From contig NC_133390.1 of NCBI RefSeq assembly GCF_047511655.1, positions 160,081,583 through 160,145,582 of the forward strand: a stretch of 64,000 nt of DNA, read 5' to 3'. Below, piece after piece: positions 12,563 to 23,270 of the stretch (positions are counted from its first letter, which is position 1; each line of letters begins with the position of its first letter). The notes under the pieces are model-generated. The model saw only the letters and a list, made by a program, of their open reading frames with translations. It did no database searches and had not been told where the DNA came from. The translations under genes were made by a program, and so were the position numbers. This stretch comes from Castor canadensis. Lineage: Eukaryota; Chordata; Mammalia; Rodentia; Castoridae.

Positions 12563-15144
12563 TGGGAACATATTCATCCTGACCTGATAGTTTGGTGGAT
12601 AAACTCTTGGAACAGAAGGCAGACGTGGTAAGAGAAAGGGAACATCTACCTCATAGAAGCAAGGACTTGCACACTGTGGACAGGGAGGCTAGACTGGATG
12701 TCTGGGGTGGGATAGGCTGCATGGAAGCTGTGTCGCACAACTGATTCCTGTCTGAGCCTTGGCATGAGGACCTGCATGACTGAGTTGGAGTGGTCAGACG
12801 TGCAGTCCATGAGGACGGGTGGCTCCGTGTGCTCTGACTTAGCAGGCGCCTCTCTCAGGCTCTTTGAAAATAAGGACCAGCTGGAGCAGACTGACTAGAG
12901 AGGCGCTCATACTCGGCTTCCCAGCTAAAGCCAGGCATTTTCCAGACTGAATGGACAAAGGAGTTGGACCCATATGCCATGCTGTCAGTGTGGCACATAG
13001 ACTGTCTCCCAGGGCAGAGAGGTGGTGGTCAGTCCTAGAGGACTACACAGTTCAACAGCTTAGGCCTCCAGAGCACTTGCCTCCCTCTAAAGTGTAGTTT
13101 GCAGATGATGACTGTGCACCCTCTAGATGAAGCACTGTACCAACACACAAGGGACATGCTCAGTCAGGGGCATGACCTCTGTCCTGAGTACTCCAACTGG
13201 TATTCAGAGAAAGGAGAGGAGCTGACACTGCCTGAGCCAGAAAGAGCTGGGGTGAAGGGCATGACTGGAGGATGGGTGAAGGGTTCTAGCAGAAATGGGT
13301 GCATGTGTAAGGCACATGACTGTGGTGAGGTTCATTTGGTTCTCTGAAACCAGAAGGAGCATGTGGAGGGGTGGGAGATGAAGCTACAGCAAAGGATGAG
13401 TGGGGACCAAGAAAAAAACTCTGAATCAGGGAGGAGGCCTAGAACCTTGGCCTGATATGAAAGTGTTGGGCGCCTTCACTATGGCCATATAATCTTGATT
13501 TTTGGTAGTGAGTATGAGGTCTGTTTTTTCATTCAACAATTACTTATTGATGGGCTTCTGTGCTTGAGTCATTACCCTGGGCCTGTGCCAAGACAGACAG
13601 GAATCCCTACTGCCTCTGGCCTATAACTGGCAAAAAAAATAAATGTTAAAGGAACTGAGGGCAGGTGGGAAAGATACCCTGATGGAGGTTCCCAGGTGAC
13701 AGAAAAGAAGAGGGCCTGTCAGAGGAAGTGACACGTGAGGAGCCAGGGTGGGGAGAGGTGCTGGAGCAAGAGGCTGGCAGGAGCGAGGGTGAGGTGTTGG
13801 CCTGCATTTCTTGCATTCACACAGGAAATGAGAACCATATCATATGTGGTCAGAGCCCATCCCCTATTCTCTAGGGAGTCCCCAAACCCCCAAATCCTCT
13901 CTTCTAGTCACACTACTTATCTGACTGTGAACTACACCCCAGGAGACAGATAATCCAAGATCACTTTTCTCTTATCATAGCTGTCCAGGCCTGGCCTCTT
14001 GCCAGCTCACTTTCCCTCTAAGGGCAGGCTGCCTCTGCTGGGGCTCAGGCCTCCGCCTGCTTCAGCAGGACCCTGGGCCCATCAGCCCTGATGGTGGACT
14101 GGAGCTCCACTCCCTTCTAGACCCCTGGCCATAGGCAGCCCTACTGTCTCCAGGAAAAAGGTGTTCCTCTTTTCTACCATATCCTGGTGACTACCACACG
14201 CACTGACTCCTCATGGCCAGTGTCAGCCTCACCCCATAGATCGGGACATGGACCCTGACTGGGGTCACACAGCCTCATCTAGGCTCTGGCTCCCGCACAC
14301 TTAACTGTTCCCCCCTTAAGGGGAAGATTCCTCCCTTAAACATTTTGAGCAAATAGGGGCTGACTTAACTACTCTGATCTAGGGCAGAAAACCCCCATTG
14401 AAACCTGCTTCCTTTGAGACTTTCAGGCCAAACGCATTCCTTCATGAAATCCCAATGAACCAGTCCTGTTTTCTGGGCAGTAGTGGATTGGCTTCAAGAG
14501 CTGCCCCAAATGTCCTGTCCCTTGGCTTGTCAGAGAACCAGTGGCTTAGGATGGAAACCTGTCCCAGTTCCCTCTATTCCAGACATCAGTGGGACCTTGC
14601 TGGGCCTGGCTTCTGTAATGCAGCCCATGCCATCCCTCCCTTTCTACAGCCCATGCCAGTGACAAGGCCACACCACTGGGAGTGACAGCCAAGTTTGAAG
14701 TTAGGTTTGTCTGGTTCATGTTGGCCCTTGATTTCAGGACCTGAACTATCAAAGGAGTGACTCAGATGATCCAACTTTAGGCAAGTGGGGAGAGGGTCCA
14801 GATGCACTTAGCCTTGAATAGGAGCAGGAGTAGGAAAATGCTTTTGAGTTTGCCAAGAGTTGTGTGAATATGGTGTGCTGTCATCCGGTTAGAACCACTG
14901 AACAGGTAAGGGTATTGGAAAGGCCTTAGAGCAAACAGGAGCTTGCCCAGGGCAGAGCCCGTGCCTGGAAGCCAGGTATCTCTCTTCAGCCGAGGCCCCT
15001 TGTAGACCAGCAGTGAGATCTTGACTGGGCCTAGTTGTGCGGGCACAGGGACCAGGGAAGGCCTCAAACACCTGTAGCCCACCTGTCCAGGTAGGAGGGG
15101 CCAAGGCCTGGAAAGCAGAGTGAGATGGGGTGTGCAGTCAAGCA

Positions 15145-15300
15145 GATGTGTGTGGTTGCACTAACTGCTGGTCGCTCTGGGCTCATTACCCAGCCTTTCT
15201 GAGTAGCATATGTCCCATATGTAACGTGGGTATAACCGGTACCCCACCTCACAGGCACTCTGAGGCTTCCATTATAAAGCGCAAAGCTGCTAAGCACAGC
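15145..15300 (+). mobile_element. MIR remnant
   Basis: CTCTGGGCTCATTACCCAGC, TAACGTGGGTATAACCGGTA, CCCCACCTCACAGGCACTC fit the MIR core and tail. Confidence 0.6.
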
Positions 15301-15721
15301 TTAGTAAGTGACTTGACTTTGAGTTGCCAGCCAGACACAGGCCTTCCCCTTCTCACACAGGGACTGTTGGGGGTCGTTCTCTTGATGACCTGAGCCCTGC
15401 CTCCCCTAAAGCCTTTCTTCTCCTAGCCCAAACATGGTCATCCTCCCATGCTGTGCTCTTCTAAAGTTAATAACCAGAGACTGCAGGCATGTCTTTTGGG
15501 GGAACTCTGAGTTTCCTCAAGGCCTAAGCAGAACTGGGAGCTTTTAGTCAGTGGGAAGTGAGCGCTTCTGGCTTAGAACTCCAAGAGCACTGTCGTCCCT
15601 AGACTACACTGCACACAATGCCTACAGCTCTTCTGCTGTAGCCTCTGTTACTTTAGAATGACTCATTTCACAGCTACTCCTCCTAGTTTTCCTGGAATCC
15701 AGCACAGAGCCTGGCCTCATA

Positions 15722-15985
15722 CATGTGTTTTGAATCCTAGCTACTCAGAAGGCAGAGATCAGGAGGATCGTGGTTCAAAGCCAGCCCAGGCAAATAGTTT
15801 GCAAGACCCTATCTCTAAAAGAACCATCACAAAAATAGGGCTGGTGAACTAGCTCAAGGTGAAAGCCCTGAGTTCAAGCCCCAGCACCACAAAAAAAAAA
15901 AAAAGTGATAAACACTTGCCTAGCAAGTGTGAAGCCCTCCGTTCAACCTCCAGTACCACCGCCCCAAACACACACAAAGAAATAA
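15722..15985 (+). mobile_element. Composite B1-ID SINE followed by a second ID end
   Basis: B1-like half, ID end (GAGTTCAAGCCCCAGCACCA), a 15-base A-run and then a second ID-like end (CCTAGCAAGTGTGAAGCCCT). Confidence 0.75.
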
Positions 15986-16064
15986 TAAGGAAAGGGTCTA
16001 TTCGTATTACCCTTTTCGCAGTTTCCCTCAGTCAAAATCTTCCAAAACTGTAGTATAGTATCAC

Positions 16065-17100
16065 ATCCAGGATACTGACAGAGATACAATTCACCCATCT
16101 TATTCAGATTTCCCGTTTCATTTGTACTCGCTTGTGCATGTAGTTGTGTGCAGTTTTACTACACATGTAGGTTCATGTAACAATCCCACAGTCAAGACAC
16201 TGTGCTATCCCATCGCTGCACACATGGGTTCCCTCTTGTTATCCTTTTATAGCCACATCTGCTTCCCTCTTACCCTCCGTAACACCTTCTCCCCGAGTGT
16301 CCCCCAACCCTGGCAACTACTAATCTGTTCTCCATTTCTAAAAGTAGGTCATTTTAAGAATGTTATAAAAATAGAATCATACAACATGGAACTTTTGGAG
16401 ATTCTTTTTTCCACTCAGCATAATTCACTTGAGATGATTCAAATTGTTGCATATATCAGTAGTTCACTCCTTCTTACTGTAATACTCCATGGTATCCATG
16501 TGCCGTAATTCATCCAACCACTCACCCAGTGAAGGGGATCTAGGTTGTTTCCAGTTTTCAGGTATTACAAATAGAGCCAGCTGCCCTGGGCATTCATGTT
16601 ATTTCTGTGAAACACATGCCCAAGTACTATTGCTGAGTTTTATGAAATTGTACATGAAGTTTCATAAGAAAATGCCAGTCCATGGTGGCTCATACCTGTA
16701 ATTCCAGTTATTTGGGAGGTAGAGATCAGGAGGATTGCAGTTTGAGACCAGTCCAGGCCAAAAATTAGAGAGACCCCCTTCTCAATAAGCCTGGTATGGT
16801 GGTGCTCACCTGCCATTCAGCTATGTGGGAGACATGAAGGATTGTGGTCTGGGCTGGTCCAGGCAAAAATGTGAGAACTTACTAAAAAAATAACAAAAGC
16901 AAAAAGGGCTGGAGATGTGGCTTAAGTGTTAGAGTACTTACACAAGGCCCTGAGTTCAAGTTCCAGTACCACCCAAAAACCACTCCATTTTCTAAAGTGG
17001 TTTTATCACTTGAGTCTCTCCACATCCTTGCTAGCATTTGACATCTCTCACTTATATCCATTCTTATAGATTTGTATAGTGATATCTTGCACTGGCAGAT
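16065..17100 (-). mobile_element. Antisense L1 fragment, split by a SINE
   Basis: Features of the reverse-strand mammalian L1 3' part: CCTGGCAACTACTAATCTGT, AAAAATAGAATCATACAACA, TACTCCATGGTATCCATGTG. The SINE at 16673-16981 splits it; the L1 continues after 16981. Confidence 0.75.
16673..16981 (+). mobile_element. Composite SINE, three-part, inserted in an L1
   Basis: Two B1-like units then an ID unit ending GAGTTCAAGTTCCAGTACCA. The L1 sequence on either side shows that it is the younger element. Confidence 0.8.
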
Positions 17101-18066
17101 GGAAGACTTCCAATGCCCTATATCTAGTCCCCTATAGCAATAGGCCTTGTTTTGTGGGTTACTCTTGGACTAGCATCATCTTTGTGATTGGTAGCCCTTG
17201 ACGATAACATTCACCTGACTCTTGCTCCCAGGACAGGGTAGAGGCTTGCTTGGGTCTTTACAGAAGAGACAGCACTTAACAGTTATGGGGCTGAGGAACA
17301 CCACTGGTCAGCCCCAGCCCTCACACACACCACTGCTAGACAACACCTTCTGTCACAAACAGTGGAATGTCTAGGAAAGAAGCAGCAGCTTGTAGGGTCT
17401 GTGCCTGACTGAGTGCCAGCTCCAGGATGGACAGGGGATGATTCTGAGATGACTTAGACCCCCACCTGTATCTCTGGCAGCTCCTGAGTCTTAGGTGAAG
17501 GACTGAGAGTTGGACTAGGCATGGTGAAATCTTAGGGGTGGCAGAGTGGACATGAGGTTAGGGTTTTCACATAAGGAGGATTAGGTGAGGTGAGAATTGC
17601 AAGGTGGGGAGAGGTCTTGCTAGGCCTTGAAGGATTTGTCGTCTTTGACTAGGTGGAGAGGGGTATCCACACAGAAGGAACAGGGAGAGGCAAAAAGCAG
17701 AGCAGTGGGGAAGTCTTCCTGCACTCGCTCTGTCATCATCAACCCCTCCTGGCATGGATGCCTGTGGCACTGTGCACCTGGTTGTCTTGCCTATACCCTG
17801 CTGGATAAGACCTTTGTGTGTGACTATGAGGTAGAAGGATCTGGTTACTATTGCATCCCCTACTGGACTGGCCTTGGAAGGGGGTGTCAGAGCCTCTGTG
17901 TGTAGCAGAGCACAGCCTCGTTGCTATGTAGGACAAGTCCTCCCTGAGGGAATGGCAGGCCAGTGCTAGACCAGGTCAGGCAGAGCCAAATCCTGGAAGC
18001 CTGGAAGGGGCTTAAGAGCATGAGAGCCTTTGTCTTCATCCTTGCCTTCCTCTCACCCATCTGCAG

Positions 18067-18428
18067 GTTCATCATGCCTAGTGGCATATAAGAAGACCCC
18101 GCCACCGGTCCCTCCACGCACCACATCAAAACCATTCATCTCAGTCACAGTCCAAAGCAGTACCGAGTCTGCCCAGGACACCTACCTGGATAGCCAAGAT
18201 CACAAGAGTGAGGTGACGAGCCAGTCGGGCCTGAGCAACTCATCGGACAGCCTGGACAGCAGTACCCGACCGCCCAGTGTGACACGGGGTGGAATCACCC
18301 CAGCCCCAGAAGCCCCGGAGCCCCCTCCAAAACATGCAGCTCTGAAGAGTGAACAAGGGACACTGACCAGCTCTGAGTCCCACTCCGAGGCCATCCCCAA
18401 AAGGAAACTGTCATCAATAGGAATACAG
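18067..18428 (+). CDS. DLGAP4: DLGAP4 exon (362 bp), proline/serine-rich linker before the C-terminal domain
   Basis: The acceptor is CATCTGCAG|GTTCATC and the donor ATACAG|GTAAGG. The exon enters with one base of a codon supplied upstream (phase 1) and leaves at a codon boundary. It encodes 120 full residues: SSCLVAYKKTPPPVPPRTTS at the start, a serine-rich stretch around SGLSNSSDSLDSS, an APEAPEPPP segment, and KRKLSSIGIQ at the end. This matches the region of SAPAP proteins that precedes the conserved C-terminal GKAP homology domain. It contains a PxxPPR-type SH3-ligand-like motif (PPPVPPR). It is low-complexity, likely disordered and rich in possible phosphorylation sites. The exon identity is secure; the function of this linker is inference. 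Confidence 0.93.
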
Positions 18429-20523
18429 GTAAGGGCTCCTTTTTCACTGTGTCCTCCATCCGCTCCGTGCACCTGCCTATGTGTAATTACATCCACTGGA
18501 GGCCCACTAGGTTTCCTGGGAAAAGTGGTTTGTCTGTCTACTCTGGGGGGGTCTGCCCCAAGTGGCTGAGCCAAATTCCACCCATAGCTACACCTTCCTC
18601 ACATCCACTTGCCTGTGCTGCAGGGTCTGCAGCTGTGGGCATGTGTTCCTGCCTCTCCGGTGGGTTGTCCCAGTGAATGTAGTTACACTCAGCCAGCCAT
18701 CTCCTGTCCACTGTTTGCTGTCCACTGTCTGTCTGTCTACTCCACCCTTTGCCCTGCCAGCCAACCCATGGGAGGCAGGACTGGCCTAACGGTTCTCTAA
18801 TCCAAGGTCAGCTCGGGTGCAGAAGCCATAGCCCCGCTTGGCAGCGGGAGCAGCGTGGAGCATAGACGCCGATGGGCCAGGGGCCCAGGACCCAGGGCCC
18901 CATGAGCCATGGGGGTTGCTCAAGGGAAACTTTGCCTTGGGGACAGGTAGGTAGCTTGAGGCCCCAGGCCCATGTCAAACCAAGAAGCATGATCCTGGTT
19001 CATGTGCTTCCCTCCATGGGAAAAGGTCTGGGCATATGGTTCCCTAGAGCCGTGTGGCCCGTGCCAAAAGGCCCTTCCAGAAGCAAAATCCACTGCACAT
19101 TCATATCCACAGCACCCAGCAGGGTAGTGCACCAACTTCCTTTTCCATGCCTCGTGGTACCTCTTGGATGCATCCATCATCTTTGAGGGGGACAAACATG
19201 GGCCCTGCCTCAGTAGTTTTTAAGAGTTGCTCCAAATCCAGAGTGAGAGGCCTGTCCTTGCACACTGGACTTTAGGACTAAAGCAAGCACACTCAAGAAG
19301 TGAGGGATGGCCAGCTATAGAGGGCAGAGGGCTTGGGGAGGCAGAGCCCTTGCAAACCCCGTGGGAGGGTCAAGGAGGACAAGATGGTGTTCATTGTGAC
19401 TTAGGGCTGCAAGGATCTCCTTTCCCCAGCCATCCTTAAGCAAGCGAATGTGGTCACATTGATGACAAAGCACTAGAATGCAGAAGGAACATGGAACAAA
19501 GGGGACTGAATGGAATAGAGAAGGCTCACTGGGCAATTCCTTGCATTTGCATATATTTGTTTCCCCCAAGAAGCAGCTCTGGACATCAGTTTCCCACATA
19601 CGTACAGAACAGAAGGTAGCCAGGAGACTCCTGTTTTTGGGCTTCTATCACCAGCTGGGCTTCCTCATAAGGGTTCATCCCCCACCCCATACAGCCTCTC
19701 CAGGTGGAATTCTTAGAAACGCAGGGAGGAGCCCTGTCTCTGATCCATGGTTCTGACCACCCAAGTCTGTTTGGGCAACCCACTCTCGTTGGCCAAGCCA
19801 CATGTGCTTGTCTTCCCAGAAGGCCTTCCCAAGGCTGGTCCTCTCCCTCAGAACATGACACTGGGATAGAACTTCAGCTTCTGTGCTCTGATGGCAGCTC
19901 TGTGGGATGCAGTGATGCTGCGCTTTCCACGCCGGTGCTGGCCAAGAGGAAATGTGGCTGCGTCCCTGCCCCAGAAAACCTCTCAGTCCCTGCTTCCATC
20001 TATGACTCCAGGAGACTGGGGAACCCCTGTCTCCAGCCCTAGGTCAGATGTGAGTTCTCCCTCATTCTTGACCCATGATGGGAGAGCTGACCTAGCTGCG
20101 CCATGGCTAGACACTCTTGTACCATAAAAGATGAATGGACCCAGGGCATATCTGTCCCCATGTCTCCTCCCCTTTACAGAGTAAGTGTTAGCTTTCACAC
20201 TGGGCCTGACCCTCCCCAGAGCCATGCAATGTTAAAAGTAGCCATGTGGGACAAGGCCTAGGGATGTCATCCCATAGTGTTGAGGGACTGTGCCAGCTCG
20301 TACCTTGGCGGCAGTTCTAAATCCAGAACTGCTGTCATGGTGTGCCCTGAGTCCAGGCCTCTCCAGCTGTCCTTCCATCTTCAGTCATGGGGTGTGGGGA
20401 AATGATCTTTGCCTCGAAACAGCCCCCAGCTTTGACAACACCAGATAACGGCTGTGGCTTTGTGTGTGTGTGTTCTTTTTCTCTTCCGTCGTCCTTTTTT
20501 TCTTCTCTCTGATGCGTGTAAAG
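18429..20523 (+). other. DLGAP4: DLGAP4 intron (2.1 kb)
   Basis: Intron from GTAAGG to TGTAAAG. It is GC-moderate and almost free of young SINEs, unlike the flanking large introns. Its last 65 bases are a TG run followed by a long C/T tract, a strong polypyrimidine tract for the 80-bp alternative exon. I see no further exon in it. Confidence 0.75.
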
Positions 20524-20603
20524 GAGAGGACTAGAAGGAACGGTTCCCACCTCTCGGAGGACAACGGACCCAAAGCGATCGATGTGATGGCACCCTCCTC
20601 AGA
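20524..20603 (+). CDS. DLGAP4: DLGAP4 alternative exon A (80 bp, mutually exclusive with the 89-bp exon)
   Basis: Reading from GAG at 20524 gives 26 residues beginning ERTRRNGSHL and including NGPKAIDVMAPSS. The exon then leaves with two bases (GA), which the first A of the exon at 21428 completes to GAA (Glu), giving MAPSSE then STAPSHSMSS. From memory this matches the insert in the canonical long human isoform (IGIQ followed by ERTRRN). The acceptor has a long T/C tract. The donor CTCAGA|GTAGGG is weak, with A instead of G at the last exon base. If the donor is not used, the frame hits TAG directly at 20605-20607. Same phases as the 89-bp exon (0 in, 2 out), so either can fill the slot. Probably tissue-regulated; that is inference. 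Confidence 0.82.
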
Positions 20604-20835
20604 GTAGGGAAAGCCAGTCATCTCTACCCACCCTCCCGCCTCCGCGCGAATGAGCACTGCCCGGCTTATCCTGGTCCACCACGGGCCCGCGTGCAGTGTC
20701 CGCATGCCTTGTGACTGTCTGTCCATATGTCCGTTTGCGTCGTCCCACTAATGTGAATTTCAGCAGCAAGTGTGGTGTTTGTTTTTTATTTTTGTCTTTG
20801 TCCCCGTGCCGTTGCTGTCGTTGTCCTTCAATAAG
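20604..20835 (+). other. DLGAP4: 232-bp intron between the two alternative exons
   Basis: Starts GTAGGG and ends in a T/C-rich tract with TTCAATAAG before the 89-bp exon. At 232 bp it is long enough for normal spliceosome assembly, so steric exclusion alone would not explain mutually exclusive use; the reading frame does (see findings). Confidence 0.7.
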
Positions 20836-20924
20836 GTTGACTGCATTCAGCCAGTGCCAAAAGAGGAGCCCAGTCCCGCTACCAAATTCCAGTCCATCGG
20901 GGTTCAGGTAGAGGACGACTGGCG
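20836..20924 (+). CDS. DLGAP4: DLGAP4 alternative exon B (89 bp)
   Basis: Encodes VDCIQPVPKEEPSPATKF, then QSIGVQVEDDW plus two bases (CG), which the next exon completes to CGA (Arg). The acceptor is TCAATAAG|GTTGAC and the donor TGGCG|GTAAGT, a perfect intron-side consensus and clearly stronger than the donor of exon A. It enters at phase 0 and leaves at phase 2. The IGVQVEDDW motif echoes the KLSSIGIQ end of the upstream exon and similar motifs in other SAPAP proteins. By my recollection it is present in short DLGAP4 isoforms. Use together with exon A would shift the frame. Confidence 0.88.
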
Positions 20925-21427
20925 GTAAGTTGGACAGAGGTAGTGGCTGCTTCTCTCCTCTCCTCTCCCTCCCTCCGCCCTCACCTCTCCTGCTCTCCCT
21001 AACCCACTGCTCCTTGCTGGATTTTTAATAACCAAGCTGGGTTTGGGTTTGGGCGGTGGCCCAGGTGTGGGAGACCGGGCAGGGGGCAGGCGGGTGGACA
21101 CGTGAGCATTTGCTCTGTGAGACCAGTCAGCCCCGGGGAGGGGGTGGTCCCAGCTCCCCTGATGGTGGTCTTCCTGGCCCCACTGCAGTAAACAGACAAC
21201 CTTATGACCTTGTCCTGTGTGTGTGTGCGTGTGGGCATGGGCGGGACGGGGCAGGGGCTGAGCTGAGAATGAGACGGGGGCTGTGGGACCCGCTTCAGGC
21301 GCATGGTGAGCAGATGATGCACCCGTTTCTCTGTCTCCCGTGTGTCCGGGTCAGGTGGCCTCTGGTCTGTGGATCTCGTGGTGACTCACTCCTTCCTGTC
21401 CCTGCCCCACTTACCCCCCTCCCACAG
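20925..21427 (+). other. DLGAP4: DLGAP4 intron (503 bp)
   Basis: GC-rich short intron from GTAAGT to CTCCCACAG. It contains a short TG-rich run near 21217-21236 and no SINE. Open frames crossing it (for example 21056-21472 and 21342-22022) are read-through of the neighbouring exon, not separate genes. Confidence 0.75.
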
Positions 21428-21840
21428 AAGCACTGCCCCTTCTCACAGTATGTCCTCCCGACGGGACACTGACTCCGACACCCAGGATGCCAACGACTCA
21501 AGCTGTAAGTCATCTGAGAGGAGCCTCCCGGACTGTACCCCACACCCCAACTCCATCAGCATCGATGCTGGCCCCCGGCAGGCCCCCAAGATTGCCCAGA
21601 TCAAGCGCAACCTCTCCTATGGAGACAACAGCGACCCTGCCCTGGAGGCATCCTCGCTGCCCCCACCGGACCCCTGGCTCGAGAGCTCCTCCAGCTCCCC
21701 TGCAGAGCCAGCACAGCCAGGGGCCTGCCGCCGAGATGGCTACTGGTTCCTGAAGCTGCTTCAAGCAGAAACAGAGCGGCTGGAAGGCTGGTGCTGCCAA
21801 ATGGACAAGGAGACCAAAGAGAACAATCTCTCTGAAGAAG
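21428..21840 (+). CDS. DLGAP4: DLGAP4 exon (413 bp), start of the conserved C-terminal GKAP region
   Basis: The acceptor is CCCACAG|AAGCAC. Its first base completes the split codon left by either alternative exon (Arg after exon B, Glu after exon A). It encodes 137 full residues: STAPSHSMSSRRDTDSDTQD, an Asn/Ser-rich part ending SSERSLPDC, PRQAPKIAQIKRNLSYG, a Pro/Ser-rich part, then CRRDGYWFLKLLQAETERLE and MDKETKENNLSEE. The RDGYWFLKLLQAE stretch is the start of the conserved GKAP homology domain, which is predominantly helical. The donor is GAAGAAG|GTAAGT, leaving phase 1. The 17-kb intron that follows separates this exon from the rest of the domain. Confidence 0.94.
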
Positions 21841-21964
21841 GTAAGTGTGGGGTGACTCCCTGGGGCAAGGTGACGAGGGGTGCATGGCTGTATCCTGCTC
21901 TTGCCAGCCAGCCTTGGAGCCCAGGTGAGGAGGGTCTTAGTCTCAGGTTCTGCTCTTGGGCCAG

Positions 21965-22135
21965 TTTTTTTGTTTTTGTTTTTTTGCAGTACTGGGGCTT
22001 GAACTCAGAGCCTACACCTTGAACCACTCCACCAGCCTTTTTTTTTTGTGTTAGGGCTGGCTTTGAACTGTGATCCTCCTGATCTTTGCCTCCTCAGTAG
22101 CTAGGATTACAGACGTAAGACACCAGCACCTGGCT
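21965..22135 (-). mobile_element. Composite B1-ID SINE
   Basis: T-run, GTACTGGGGCTTGAACTCAG, CACTCCACCAGCC, then a B1-like half. It lies 125 bases after the 413-bp DLGAP4 exon. Confidence 0.8.
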
Positions 22136-22307
22136 CCTTGGGCCAGTTTTGTGAACTCTCCTCTTACTTTCACTTGCCTTTCTACCATCCATGCACCTGC
22201 CCAGCCAAGCCTCTTTCCAGATAGGATATATGCCAGCTGGGCAGGCGTTTGGCTCAGCCATACCTACATTTGGATCCCAGCGCTTCCCTTTCTACCAGTG
22301 TGCCCTT

Positions 22308-22415
22308 CTCTCTAACGCATAAGCATGTTGTGAGGATTGAATGGCGTACCCCATGTGTAAGCCCTGATGAAGTGCTGCGCACAGGGAAAGCTGGTGCCCT
22401 AATTATGCCTTCAAC
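22308..22415 (+). mobile_element. MIR tail fragment
   Basis: GCATGTTGTGAGGATTGAAT then a degenerate tail, as in the MIR 3' part. Confidence 0.5.
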
Positions 22416-22534
22416 AGCTTTTCGAATGCCACATACATGGATCTGACTCGGCTTCAATAGAAACGAATGTAAAGGGTGAGACTTAATTTCTGACTGTCTA
22501 TACCATGTGTATTTTTAAAAAAAAAAAAAAGGAG

Positions 22535-22745
22535 TGCGGGGCCAGGCATGGTGGCACACACCTGGAACCCCACCTGTGTGGGAGGATCAGGATCCGAAGG
22601 TGACCCCAGGCAAAAACTTGAGACCCCACTCAAAAAATAACTAAAGCAGGAAGGGACTGGGGGAATGGCTCAAATGGTAGAGCGCCTGCCTAGCAAGCAC
22701 AAGGCCCTGAGTTCAAACCCCAGTATAGCCCCTCCCCCCCACCAA
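22535..22745 (+). mobile_element. Composite B1-ID SINE
   Basis: CCAGGCATGGTGGCACACAC, then GGCTCAAATGGTAGAGCGCC and GAGTTCAAACCCCAGTATAG. Confidence 0.8.
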
Positions 22746-22764
22746 ATCTAAGAAACAAATTCAT

Positions 22765-22955
22765 GAAGAGCTACTTCAGTCATAGACTACTTGTCTACCA
22801 TACACAAAGCCCTGGGTTTAACCCACAGCACCATCGGAAAAGAAAGCGGGCCTCAATGCTGGACAAACACTCTTCCAAGTGCTTGGAGACAAGCTAGTCT
22901 AGCGTCCATGAGGCCCTGGGTCAAACCCCAGCACTGGAAAAAAAAAAAAAAAAGG
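22765..22955 (+). mobile_element. Two ID-type SINE ends in a row
   Basis: One ends CTGGGTTTAACCCACAGCAC; the second ends TGGGTCAAACCCCAGCACTG with a 16-base A-run. Confidence 0.65.
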
Positions 22956-23125
22956 TTGATTCTTCTATGTTTCATTTTCCAGATATAAGAAAAATTTATT
23001 TTTTTTATTTGGGGCTCTCAATAGTTTACAGCTATGTTTTAATTAAGTTAAAACATTCCATTTTCTCCCTAGTCAATCATATTTTCAAAACTTTAAAACT
23101 ACCAGTAAACATTCTTATTACATGG

Positions 23126-23178
23126 TAATGTATCTGTTTCCTTAGATTCAATAAGAATCTAAGGAAACAGATACATTA
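23126..23178. repeat. Perfect inverted repeat, 24-bp arms, 5-base loop
   Basis: 23126-23149 and 23155-23178 are exact reverse complements around the loop AATAA. The arms contain ATCTGTTTCCTTAGATTC and its complement. The right arm ends a few bases before the ID SINE at 23186. Confidence 0.95.
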
Positions 23179-23185
23179 GGCTTAG

Positions 23186-23270
23186 GCTGAGGGGTATAGC
23201 TCAATGGTAGAGTGTGTGCTTAGCATGCAAGAGGCCAGTGGTTCCAAACTCAGCACTGCACAAAAAAGGA
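23186..23270 (+). mobile_element. ID-type SINE monomer
   Basis: GGGGTATAGCTCAATGGTAG, AGTGGTTCCAAACTCAGCAC and an A-rich tail. Confidence 0.75.

Larger units (their letters stand above)
1..18066 (+). other. DLGAP4: DLGAP4 intron, upstream part
   Basis: No stretch here reads as a coding exon of DLGAP4 or of another gene. Short open frames on both strands lack homology I can recognise, splice context or codon bias. The sequence holds SINEs (listed separately), MIR remnants near 3185, 4035, 4990 and 15145, an antisense L1 piece at 16065-17100, and otherwise non-repetitive intron. The intron ends in CCCATCTGCAG before the exon at 18067. A distal enhancer or an alternative first exon could be hidden here, but nothing visible shows one. 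Confidence 0.75.

Noticed and set aside
1..18066. Alternative first exon of the short DLGAP4 isoform
   Set aside because: I looked for a short ATG exon ending in one base before GT that would join to 18067 and read like the known N-terminus, and found no convincing candidate.
21342..22022. 226-codon plus-strand open frame taken as a single-exon gene
   Set aside because: It is the 413-bp DLGAP4 exon extended into both introns, with strong splice sites at 21428 and 21840.
23126..23178. miRNA gene at the perfect hairpin
   Set aside because: The stem is only 24 bp with a 5-base loop and no bulges, shorter than a normal pre-miRNA; reported only as an inverted repeat.
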